This document shows positions 24,168 to 31,830 of a DNA stretch of 64,000 nt, in pieces. The DNA lies in NCBI GenBank assembly GCA_014872875.1, contig WKFI01000019.1:62001-126000 (forward strand), in the 5' to 3' direction. The notes under the pieces are model-generated. The model was not told where the DNA came from, ran no database searches, and was given only the letters and a program-made list of their open reading frames with translations. The position numbers were made by a program, and so were the translations under genes. How positions within the stretch are numbered: the first letter of the stretch is position 1; every line of letters starts with the position of its first letter. The stretch comes from Paracoccaceae bacterium (GTDB taxonomy: Bacteria; Pseudomonadota; Alphaproteobacteria; Rhodobacterales; Rhodobacteraceae).

Positions 24168-26969
24168 ATGAGCAAGACCGAATTCGGCAAGGGTTGCCAT
24201 CTGCATCTGATCGACGGCTCGGCCTTCATCTTTCGTGCCTATCACGCGTTGCCGCCGCTGACCCGCAAATCCGACGGTCTGCCCGTGGGTGCTGTGGCCG
24301 GGTTCTGCAACATGCTGCAGCGATATGTCGAGGACAATAACGGTCCGGACGCACCGACCCACGTGGCGGTGATCTTCGACTACTCGGGCAAAAGCTTTCG
24401 CAACGATCTGTACGATCAGTACAAGGCCAACCGACCGCCCGCGCCGGAAGATCTGGTGCCGCAGTTTCCACTGACCCGCGAGGCTACCAAGGCGTTCAAT
24501 ATCGCCTGCAAGGAGGTCGAAGGATTCGAAGCCGACGACATCATAGCCACCCTGGCCTGTCAGGCGCGCGACGCGGGCGGGCGGGTGACCATTATCAGCT
24601 CGGACAAGGACCTGATGCAGCTGGTCGGCGACGGGGTCGAAATGCTGGATGCGATGAAGAACAAGCGTATTGGCCGCGAGGGTGTGATCGAAAAATTCGG
24701 CGTTGGCCCGGAACGTGTGGTGGACGTGCAGGCGCTGGCCGGGGACAGCGTGGACAACGTGCCGGGCGCACCGGGGATCGGGGTCAAGACTGCGGCGCTT
24801 CTGATCAATGAATATGGCTCGCTGGAAGAGCTGCTGGACCGCGCCGAAGAGATCAAGCAGCCCAAACGCCGTCAGACCCTGGTGGAAAAGCGCGACCAGA
24901 TCGAGCTGAGCAAACAGCTGGTTCAGCTGGATTGCGATATGGAGCTGGATTTCTCGCTGGACGATCTGGAAGTGCAGGACCCGCAGGCCGAAACCCTGCT
25001 GGGGTTCCTGGCAGACATGGAGTTCCGCACCCTGTCAAAGCGGCTGGCAGACCGAATGGGTTTGGAGGCCCCGGTCATTCCCGAGAAAGAGCCCGAAGCG
25101 GCCGCCGCGACCGTGGAGGCGGTGCCGTTTGATGCCAAAAAATATGCCTGCGTACGGTCGGCAGAGGACCTGAAACCCTGGATCGACCAGATCATCGAGC
25201 GTGGTTGGGTGGCGGTGGATACCGAAACCACCGGCCTTGATGAAATGGTGGTCGATCTGGTCGGGATTTCGCTGTCCGTGGAACCCGGCGAGGCCTGTTA
25301 CATTCCGCTGACGCATAAATCCGGGGCCAGCGACGATCTGTTCGGCTCGGACGAACTGGCCGAGGGGCAGATGCCTCTGCCGGAGGCCATAGACCTGCTG
25401 AAACCCGTTCTGGAGGATCCGGCGATCCTCAAGATCGGTCAGAACATGAAATATGACGCCAAGATCTTTGCCCGGTATGGCGTTGCCGTCGCGCCGATCG
25501 ACGACACCATGCTGATGTCCTACGCGCTGCATGGGGGCCTTCATGGTCATGGCATGGACGCGCTGTCGGAACGGTATCTGAAGCACACGCCGATCCCGAT
25601 CAAACCGCTGCTCGGCACCGGCAAATCCGCGATCACCTTTGACCGGGTGCCAATCGAGGATGCCACCGCCTATGCCGCGGAAGATGCGGATATCACCCTG
25701 CGCCTGTGGCAGATGTTCAAACCGCAACTGCACCAGAAAAGCGTGACCACGGTGTATGAGACCCTGGAGCGCCCGATGGTACCGGTCCTGTCAAAAATGG
25801 AAATGGACGGGATCAAGGTGGATCGCGACACGCTGAGCCGCATGTCCAATGCCTTTGCCCAGAAGATGGCGGCTTTGGAGGCAGAGATTCACGAGCTGGC
25901 AGGCGAAAACTTCAATGTCGGATCACCCAAGCAACTGGGCGAGATCCTGTTCGACAAGATGGGGATCGAGGGCGGCAAGAAAGGCAAAACCGGGGCCTAT
26001 GCGACCGGGGCCGATATTCTGGAAGATCTGGCGACCGAGCATGAATTGCCCGCGCGGGTGTTGGACTGGCGGCAGCTGAGCAAGCTGAAATCGACCTATA
26101 CGGATGCGCTACAGGACCACATCAATGCCGAGACCGGGCGCGTTCACACGTCCTACTCCATCGCGGGCGCGTCAACCGGGCGGCTGGCTTCGACCGATCC
26201 GAACCTGCAGAACATCCCGGTGCGCAGCGAGGAAGGCCGCCGCATCCGCGAGGCTTTCGTGGCGGAAGAGGGCAATGTGCTGCTGTCGCTGGACTACAGC
26301 CAGATCGAGCTGCGCATCCTGGCCCATATCGCGGGGATCGATGCGCTGAAACAGGCGTTTGCCGATGGGTTGGACATTCACGCGATGACGGCATCCGAAA
26401 TGTTCGATGTGCCGCTGGAGGAGATGACGCCGGATATCCGACGTCAGGCCAAGGCGATCAACTTTGGTGTGATCTATGGCATCTCGGGCTTTGGGTTGGC
26501 GCGCAACCTGCGCATTCCACGCAAAGAGGCGCAGGAGTTTATAGACCGTTATTTCGAACGATTCCCCGGTATCCGGCGATACATGGATCAGACGGTCGAG
26601 TTCGCCAAGGAACATGGCTATGTTCAGACCCTGTTCGGGCGCAAGATCCATACGACCGAAATCAACGCCAAGGGTCCCAAGGCGGGCTTTGCCAAACGCG
26701 CGGCGATCAACGCGCCGATCCAGGGCACGGCAGCGGATGTGATCCGACGCGCGATGATCCGCATGCCGGATGCGATTGACCACCTGCCTGCGCGGATGTT
26801 GTTGCAGGTACATGACGAATTGCTGTTCGAAGTGCCGGAAGCGGCGGTCGATGAAACCATCGCTACGGCTCGCCAGGTGATGGAAAATGCGGCCGATCCG
26901 GCAGTGCATCTGGATGTCAAGCTGATCGTCGATGCCGGGCGCGGCACAAACTGGGCCGAGGCGCATTGA
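24168..26969 (+). CDS. polA: DNA polymerase I
   Basis: PolA fills gaps and removes RNA primers in repair and lagging-strand synthesis. The 933-residue protein has all three parts: an N-terminal 5'-3' exonuclease (FIFRAYHA, SSDKDLMQL, GDSVDNVPGAPGIG), a 3'-5' exonuclease with an intact metal motif (VDTETTGLD) and a DPD-type polymerase core (DYSQIELRI, RRQAKAINFGVIYGISGFGL, LQVHDELLFEVP). The length is typical. The proofreading residues are kept, which is not true in all bacteria. It is transcribed alone. Confidence 0.97.
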   Translation: MSKTEFGKGCHLHLIDGSAFIFRAYHALPPLTRKSDGLPVGAVAGFCNMLQRYVEDNNGPDAPTHVAVIFDYSGKSFRNDLYDQYKANRPPAPEDLVPQFPLTREATKAFNIACKEVEGFEADDIIATLACQARDAGGRVTIISSDKDLMQLVGDGVEMLDAMKNKRIGREGVIEKFGVGPERVVDVQALAGDSVDNVPGAPGIGVKTAALLINEYGSLEELLDRAEEIKQPKRRQTLVEKRDQIELSKQLVQLDCDMELDFSLDDLEVQDPQAETLLGFLADMEFRTLSKRLADRMGLEAPVIPEKEPEAAAATVEAVPFDAKKYACVRSAEDLKPWIDQIIERGWVAVDTETTGLDEMVVDLVGISLSVEPGEACYIPLTHKSGASDDLFGSDELAEGQMPLPEAIDLLKPVLEDPAILKIGQNMKYDAKIFARYGVAVAPIDDTMLMSYALHGGLHGHGMDALSERYLKHTPIPIKPLLGTGKSAITFDRVPIEDATAYAAEDADITLRLWQMFKPQLHQKSVTTVYETLERPMVPVLSKMEMDGIKVDRDTLSRMSNAFAQKMAALEAEIHELAGENFNVGSPKQLGEILFDKMGIEGGKKGKTGAYATGADILEDLATEHELPARVLDWRQLSKLKSTYTDALQDHINAETGRVHTSYSIAGASTGRLASTDPNLQNIPVRSEEGRRIREAFVAEEGNVLLSLDYSQIELRILAHIAGIDALKQAFADGLDIHAMTASEMFDVPLEEMTPDIRRQAKAINFGVIYGISGFGLARNLRIPRKEAQEFIDRYFERFPGIRRYMDQTVEFAKEHGYVQTLFGRKIHTTEINAKGPKAGFAKRAAINAPIQGTAADVIRRAMIRMPDAIDHLPARMLLQVHDELLFEVPEAAVDETIATARQVMENAADPAVHLDVKLIVDAGRGTNWAEAH

Positions 26970-27002
26970 ACACGGGCAGACGGGCGATGGGCAGTTAGAC
27001 AA

Positions 27003-27024
27003 CAGGCGGAAGCGCTCCCGCCTG
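27003..27024 (+). terminator. Hairpin after polA
   Basis: The 7-base arms CAGGCGG/CCGCCTG enclose an eight-base loop, 34 bases after the polA stop. No strong T run follows. Confidence 0.4.
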
Positions 27025-27065
27025 CTTCCACCGCATCAAAGATGCGATATCAGCCGTTGGGCCGG

Positions 27066-27088
27066 GCAGCGCGCCGTGGGCGCGCTGC
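27066..27088 (-). terminator. Hairpin after the DUF2798 gene
   Basis: A perfect 10-base GC stem (GCAGCGCGCC and its complement) with a GTG loop lies 30 bases beyond the DUF2798 stop. It could serve either converging transcript; no T run is present. Confidence 0.45.
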
Positions 27089-27118
27089 GGTTGCGTCTGA
27101 GGTCAGGATTTTCCCGGA

Positions 27119-27358
27119 TCAGCCGTGTTGAGAAGGTTGCACGACCAATTTCGCAACCAGTTTGCGCACCATGGGCCCAGCCAGAAACGCGACGAGGAAG
27201 GCAATGGGCCAGGCCAGCGCCCAAGCCGACAGCCAGGCGGCAACAGTTTCGGGTCCAAGCCCGATCGTCTTGGCCGAGGCAATAAAGGTCACGATGCAGG
27301 ACATCAGACCCGACAGGATCAGGCTGAACAGGGCGGGGGCGTATTTCGCGGGGATCAT
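27119..27358 (-). CDS. DUF2798 small membrane protein
   Basis: This is a 79-residue protein with two hydrophobic helices (about 8-28 and 42-65) and the family pattern KYAPALFSLILSGLMS and WAWPIAFLVAF. Function is unknown for the family. The upstream gap on its 5' side (27359-27421) is notably AT-rich for this window and probably holds its promoter. Confidence 0.8.
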   Translation of the reverse strand: MIPAKYAPALFSLILSGLMSCIVTFIASAKTIGLGPETVAAWLSAWALAWPIAFLVAFLAGPMVRKLVAKLVVQPSQHG

Positions 27359-27421
27359 CTCGAAGTCCTGAAGCTTTACATATTCCGATATTGAGATGTT
27401 ATATATGCAATCCTGTCCCAG

Positions 27422-28183
27422 TCATCCAGCCCCTTTCATCCACCCCAGCGAGGCCTGGGTCATGGGTGTGCTGGGCGTATATTCGGCGCTGACCCAACCT
27501 TTATAGCCGCTCGCGTCAATTGCCTGGAAAAGGGCTGGGAAATCCACCGGTCCCCGACCTGGTTCGGACCGGTCGGGCGCGGCACCGATCTGCACATGAA
27601 CGGCTCGTTCTGCGTGATCTTGCCAGACTTGCGCAGCATCTCCGTGAATCATCTGGGCGTGATAAGCGTCAAATTGCAGGCCTACATTCGGGCGGTCCAC
27701 CTGATCGAGCACTCGGGTCGCCAGACTGTAGTCGTTGAGGAAATAACCGGGCTGATCTTGTGCATTCAGCGGCTCGATCGTGAACCGCTGGGACGGGGCG
27801 AGATCGGCAACCCATTGCAGGTTCCGGACAAATGTTTCTTGCGCCTCGCCCCCTTGCACGTAACCCGCCATCACATGGATAAGCCCCGGTTTCAGCATCT
27901 CGGCATACCGCATCACCCGGCGCATATCGCTTTGAAACCGGGCCTCTCCCCCTGGGAGGGCCGCAAAGCCGGGCGTACCGCCGGTATAGTTCGGAGGTGG
28001 TGCGTTTATCAGTACAAGGTCCAACCCGTTTGAGATCAGGGCGCGCTGGGTGTCCTTGGCGGCACAATCATAGGGAAACAGGATTTCGACCGCCTTGAAC
28101 CCGGAGCGGGCAGCCGCTTCGAACCGATCGAGATAAGGCAATTCAGCAAAGAGAAGCGAGATATTGGCAGCAAATCTGGGCAT
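27422..28183 (-). CDS. Hydroxypyruvate isomerase-like TIM-barrel protein
   Basis: This is a 253-residue xylose-isomerase-like TIM barrel of the Hyi/OtnI family, which interconverts hydroxypyruvate and tartronate semialdehyde or related sugar-acid ketones. It opens MPRFAANISLLFAELPYLDRF, and the likely catalytic Glu residues lie in FTIEPLN and VSAEYTPS, with metal-binding candidates in QFDAYHAQ and HVQIG. The start at 28183 has AAGGAG seven bases upstream; the frame is open to 28285 without support. No glyoxylate genes are adjacent, so the pathway is not fixed by context. Confidence 0.85.
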   Translation of the reverse strand: MPRFAANISLLFAELPYLDRFEAAARSGFKAVEILFPYDCAAKDTQRALISNGLDLVLINAPPPNYTGGTPGFAALPGGEARFQSDMRRVMRYAEMLKPGLIHVMAGYVQGGEAQETFVRNLQWVADLAPSQRFTIEPLNAQDQPGYFLNDYSLATRVLDQVDRPNVGLQFDAYHAQMIHGDAAQVWQDHAERAVHVQIGAAPDRSEPGRGPVDFPALFQAIDASGYKGWVSAEYTPSTPMTQASLGWMKGAG

Positions 28184-28337
28184 GTCCGGCTCCTTGCAGG
28201 TGCTGCCCTCCGGTTTAACGCGAGGCCTTTGTTCCGCCAAGGGATCGAAAACGACACTTGGTCGGTTTTTGTGCAGAAGTTTCACGATCTCAACGTCTCA
28301 CTTTGCGTAACGCTGGCTCGCGATTCTGCCGCCGGTC

Positions 28338-29297
28338 ATGAATTTCGAAAACAGGCGCCAGATGAGCTACACCTCCAATGTAACGGCCGCACCGGTCGCC
28401 CCCCTCGGCCACCGCTCGGGCGCTTGGGCCGGTAACGGGTTGGCAATGCTGGCCATGATCACCTGGGCCAGCAGTTTTCCGGTTGCGGATCTTCTTTTAA
28501 AAGACTGGCCCGCCCTGTTCTTGATTACCTTGCGGATGACGTTGGCGTTGGCGATTCTGGCTCCGGTCTGGGTCCTGGTTGAATGGCGGCGCGGCTTTGC
28601 CGGCGTTCAATGGCTTAGGGGTCTGTTGATTGGCAGTATCGGGTTCGGGGTCTCCGCCTACATGATTTTGGTCGCCCAGCAGATGACCGACCCTGTGACG
28701 GTTGCGCTGATCGCCACCACGGCGCCGATTTGCGCCGCCCTGTTGGAGATTCAGGCCGGAAACCGGCGGCTTTCACGACGGTTCGGTCTGGGCCTTGTTG
28801 CAACTGTTGTCGGCGGAATGGTGGCAACGCATGGCTCCGGCTCGGCGCAGTTCGGGCTCGGCGCGGTGCTGGCGGGCGTGTCGACCTGTCTGTGGACCTG
28901 GGCCAGCATGGCCGCGGTCCGAAGCCTGCCGGGCATGACCCCGTTGGGGCGAACTACGCTGACCTTCGCGGGCGGCATGGTCCTTTTGTGGGTCGTGGCT
29001 GCCGCGAACCTGCTATTGGGCCGCGATATCCTGCCAGCGGCACAGATTACCTGGGATCAGGTGGAACTGCTGTTGATTTATGCAGCGGTCGGAATGGCTT
29101 TCAGCCAGTTCCTGTGGATTGCCGCGGTCGAGAGGCTGGGCGTTGGCTTGGCGTCTTTTCACATGAACCTCAGCCCGTTCTACGTGATGCTGATCATGCT
29201 GGGTTTGGGCGCCGGATGGCAGTGGCAACAGGCTTACGGCGCGGTTCTGGTCGCAGCCGGTGTGCTGATCGTTCAGCAAAGGCGCGCCCGCAGCTGA
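28338..29297 (+). CDS. EamA/DMT-family transporter
   Basis: This is a 319-residue inner-membrane protein with about ten helices arranged as two EamA repeats (about 30-155 and 170-315). It is typical of drug/metabolite exporters such as RhaT or YdcZ relatives. The ATG at 28338 is used; the ATG at 28362 is equally possible since neither has a clear ribosome site. The substrate is unknown. It is divergent from the Hyi-like gene. Confidence 0.88.
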   Translation: MNFENRRQMSYTSNVTAAPVAPLGHRSGAWAGNGLAMLAMITWASSFPVADLLLKDWPALFLITLRMTLALAILAPVWVLVEWRRGFAGVQWLRGLLIGSIGFGVSAYMILVAQQMTDPVTVALIATTAPICAALLEIQAGNRRLSRRFGLGLVATVVGGMVATHGSGSAQFGLGAVLAGVSTCLWTWASMAAVRSLPGMTPLGRTTLTFAGGMVLLWVVAAANLLLGRDILPAAQITWDQVELLLIYAAVGMAFSQFLWIAAVERLGVGLASFHMNLSPFYVMLIMLGLGAGWQWQQAYGAVLVAAGVLIVQQRRARS

Positions 29298-29301
29298 GGG
29301 A

Positions 29302-29895
29302 TCAGTTGAGCTCCAGCGCGTCGACCGCCATGATCGGGAAGAACGTTCCCGCAGACCGGACCCCGAACCAACCGTCTTTCTCTTCGCCCAAGTCAACAAG
29401 GCGATAGAAGCTCTTGCGATCAATGAGCGCCTCCAGATTGCGGCGGATCAGGATATAGGGCGATGGTTCGCCCGTGTCGGGGTCAAAAGTAACCCGGATC
29501 GGGTTGTCGGGACCAGCCGTCGCCCTGTCGCCCACATGGGTGGTGAAGGTGATCGCCGGGGCTTCAGCCCCGCCCGTCACATCGAAATCCGTGGCCACGA
29601 AAGGTGCATCCTCGACGGTGATTCCCACCTTTTCGACCGGGGTGACCAGAAAATAGGCGTCGCCTTCTTTCTTCAGGATCGAAGAAAACAACTGCACCAG
29701 TTTGAACCTGTTGATCGGTGACCCAAGGTAATACCAGGTACCATCCCGCGCGACGCGGATGTCCAGATCGCCGCAAAAAGGCGGGTTCCATTGGTCCACA
29801 GGCGGAATTCCGCGTGGTGCGGCGGCCTGAACCGAGGCCGCAAGCCCATCTGCCGAAGGAGTAACGGCTTTTTGTCCACTCATTGCTTTTGCCAT
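29302..29895 (-). CDS. DUF1285 domain-containing protein
   Basis: This is a 197-residue soluble protein with the DUF1285 pattern CGDLDIRVARDGTWYYLGSPI near residue 42 and FLVTPVEKVGITVEDAPF near 82. Family structures show two small beta domains, and a ligand-binding role has been suggested but not proven. It is divergent from the moxR operon with only 52 bases between the starts, so they share a promoter region. Confidence 0.85.
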   Translation of the reverse strand: MAKAMSGQKAVTPSADGLAASVQAAAPRGIPPVDQWNPPFCGDLDIRVARDGTWYYLGSPINRFKLVQLFSSILKKEGDAYFLVTPVEKVGITVEDAPFVATDFDVTGGAEAPAITFTTHVGDRATAGPDNPIRVTFDPDTGEPSPYILIRRNLEALIDRKSFYRLVDLGEEKDGWFGVRSAGTFFPIMAVDALELN

Positions 29896-29947
29896 TTTGA
29901 CCCAGCGCTATAGAGTTAGAGCATATAAGCCTTTGAATGAGGAAGTC

Positions 29948-30955
29948 ATGTCCAATCCCGACGATCTTGTTACTGAAATCGAGGCGCTTGAGGCGAAGCT
30001 GGCCGAGGCCAAGTCCTCGATCACCCGCCGGTTCATCGGACAGGAGCGGGTAGTGGACCTGACTCTCACTGCTCTTTTGTGCGGAGGGCACGCGCTGCTG
30101 ATAGGTCTACCCGGTCTGGGCAAGACACGTCTGGTGGAAACTCTGTCAACGGTGATGGGGATGGATGGCAACCGGATCCAGTTCACGCCGGACCTGATGC
30201 CGGCGGATATTCTGGGGTCCGAAGTATTGGACACTGCCGAGGATGGCACACGGTCGTTCCGGTTCGTGCCCGGGCCGATCTTCTGTCAGTTGCTTATGGC
30301 GGACGAGATCAACCGAGCCAGCCCGCGCACCCAATCGGCGCTGTTGCAAGCAATGCAGGAACGCACCGTCACGGTTGCGGGCGAAGACCGCCCACTCGCG
30401 GCGCCTTTCCATGTGCTGGCAACTCAGAACCCGATCGAACAGGAGGGAACGTACCCCCTGCCCGAAGCGCAGCTGGACCGATTCCTAGTGCAGATCGATG
30501 TGGATTACCCTGATCGTCAGACCGAAAAGGACATTCTGCTGGCCACGACCGGTATCGTGGAGGAGCAAGCGGTTCAGATCTTTACATCCGAAGAGCTGAT
30601 TGACGCACAGACACTGCTGCGGCGAATGCCGGTAGGAGAATCGGTGATGGACCTGATCCTTGATCTGGTGCGGGCCTTCCGCCCCGAAGAACCCGGTGTT
30701 TCTGACCGGGTGCAGGACACGGTTGCATGGGGCCCCGGCCCGCGAGCCGCGCAGGCGTTGATGATGACCGTGCGTGCCCGCGCCCTGCTGCAGGGTCGTC
30801 TGGCGCCCAGCGCCGAGGACGTGATCGACATGGCGCGGCCGGTTCTGAGCCACCGGATGGCGTTGAACTTTGCAGCGCGGGCCCGTGGTGACAGCTTGGC
30901 CGATCTGATCGAAACGACCGCTGCAGGCCTGACCCGGGCCGAGGCTGCCGCGTGA
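29948..30955 (+). CDS. MoxR-family AAA ATPase
   Basis: This is a 335-residue MoxR AAA+ ATPase, a chaperone-like enzyme that acts on partner proteins carrying von Willebrand or DUF58 domains. Walker A is GLPGLGKT, Walker B is LLMADEINRA, sensor 1 is LATQNPIEQEGTYPLPEAQLD, and the C-terminal lid holds the GPGPRAAQ motif. The ATG at 29948 has GAGGAAG directly upstream and is preferred over 29897. It is the first gene of a four-gene operon; its TGA overlaps the next GTG (GTGA). Confidence 0.95.
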   Translation: MSNPDDLVTEIEALEAKLAEAKSSITRRFIGQERVVDLTLTALLCGGHALLIGLPGLGKTRLVETLSTVMGMDGNRIQFTPDLMPADILGSEVLDTAEDGTRSFRFVPGPIFCQLLMADEINRASPRTQSALLQAMQERTVTVAGEDRPLAAPFHVLATQNPIEQEGTYPLPEAQLDRFLVQIDVDYPDRQTEKDILLATTGIVEEQAVQIFTSEELIDAQTLLRRMPVGESVMDLILDLVRAFRPEEPGVSDRVQDTVAWGPGPRAAQALMMTVRARALLQGRLAPSAEDVIDMARPVLSHRMALNFAARARGDSLADLIETTAAGLTRAEAAA

Positions 30956-31830
30956 TTTCTGCCCCTGCCCCCCTGCGGCCGCGCGCCGAGGCCGAGGCCA
31001 GCCAGCTGCCGCCATTGCTGGCGCGGGCCGAACGGCTGGCCGGGTCTGTCCTGTTGGGGGAACACGGGCGACGCAGGTCCGGGTTGGGAGATGATTTCTG
31101 GCAGTACCGTCCAGCGCAACCGGGCGACAGCCGCCGATTGATCGATCATCGCAGATCGGCGCGGGGCGACATGCAATTCGTGCGTGAAAGGGAATGGCAG
31201 ATCGCGCAATCGGTGATGCTTTGGGTCGATCAGGGCGGCTCGATGCGGTTCAGTTCCGGCAACGACACTCCGGAAAAAATCGACCGGGCACGATTGCTGG
31301 CGCTGTCCATTGCCATCCTGTTGATCCGGGGGGGCGAACGGGTTGGACTGACCGGCACGATCCTGCCGCCCCGGCGCGGCAACGGGCAGATCCTGCGGCT
31401 GGCAGAAAACTTCGGTCTGGATCTCGAGGCAGACTACGCCCCGCCGGAACACCGAGCGATGATCCCGCACGCCCGAGCGCTCTTTATTTCTGACTTTCTT
31501 GGCAATTTCGACGAGATTGAACTGGCCTTGACGAAGGCCGCTGACCGGGGTGTTCGCGGGGTGCTTTACCAAGTGTTGGATCCCAGCGAAGAAAGTTTTC
31601 CATTCCGGGGCCGAACCGTGTTCGAAAGCGTCGGCAAGACGCTGCATCATGAGACCCTGCAGGCGCAAGGGCTGAAAGACCGGTATCTGGAGCGGCTGGC
31701 TGAACGACGGGATCGGATACAGCAGCTGTGCCGACTAACGGGATGGCGGTTCGGTGTTCACCATACCGGTGACAGCGCCCAATCAGCCCTGTTGTGGCTT
31801 TACCAAGCGATGGAGGGAGCAACACGGTGA
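30952..31830 (+). CDS. DUF58 domain-containing protein
   Basis: This is a 292-residue DUF58 protein, the standard partner of MoxR ATPases. The family hallmark GDDFWQYRPAQPGDSRRLID (residues about 46-65) is present, followed by a vWA-like core with MLWVDQGGSMRF, whose DxGxS stands for a MIDAS-like metal site. No membrane segment is seen. It has a GTG start overlapping the moxR stop and a GTGA overlap into the next gene, so the four genes are tightly coupled. Confidence 0.92.
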   Translation: MISAPAPLRPRAEAEASQLPPLLARAERLAGSVLLGEHGRRRSGLGDDFWQYRPAQPGDSRRLIDHRRSARGDMQFVREREWQIAQSVMLWVDQGGSMRFSSGNDTPEKIDRARLLALSIAILLIRGGERVGLTGTILPPRRGNGQILRLAENFGLDLEADYAPPEHRAMIPHARALFISDFLGNFDEIELALTKAADRGVRGVLYQVLDPSEESFPFRGRTVFESVGKTLHHETLQAQGLKDRYLERLAERRDRIQQLCRLTGWRFGVHHTGDSAQSALLWLYQAMEGATR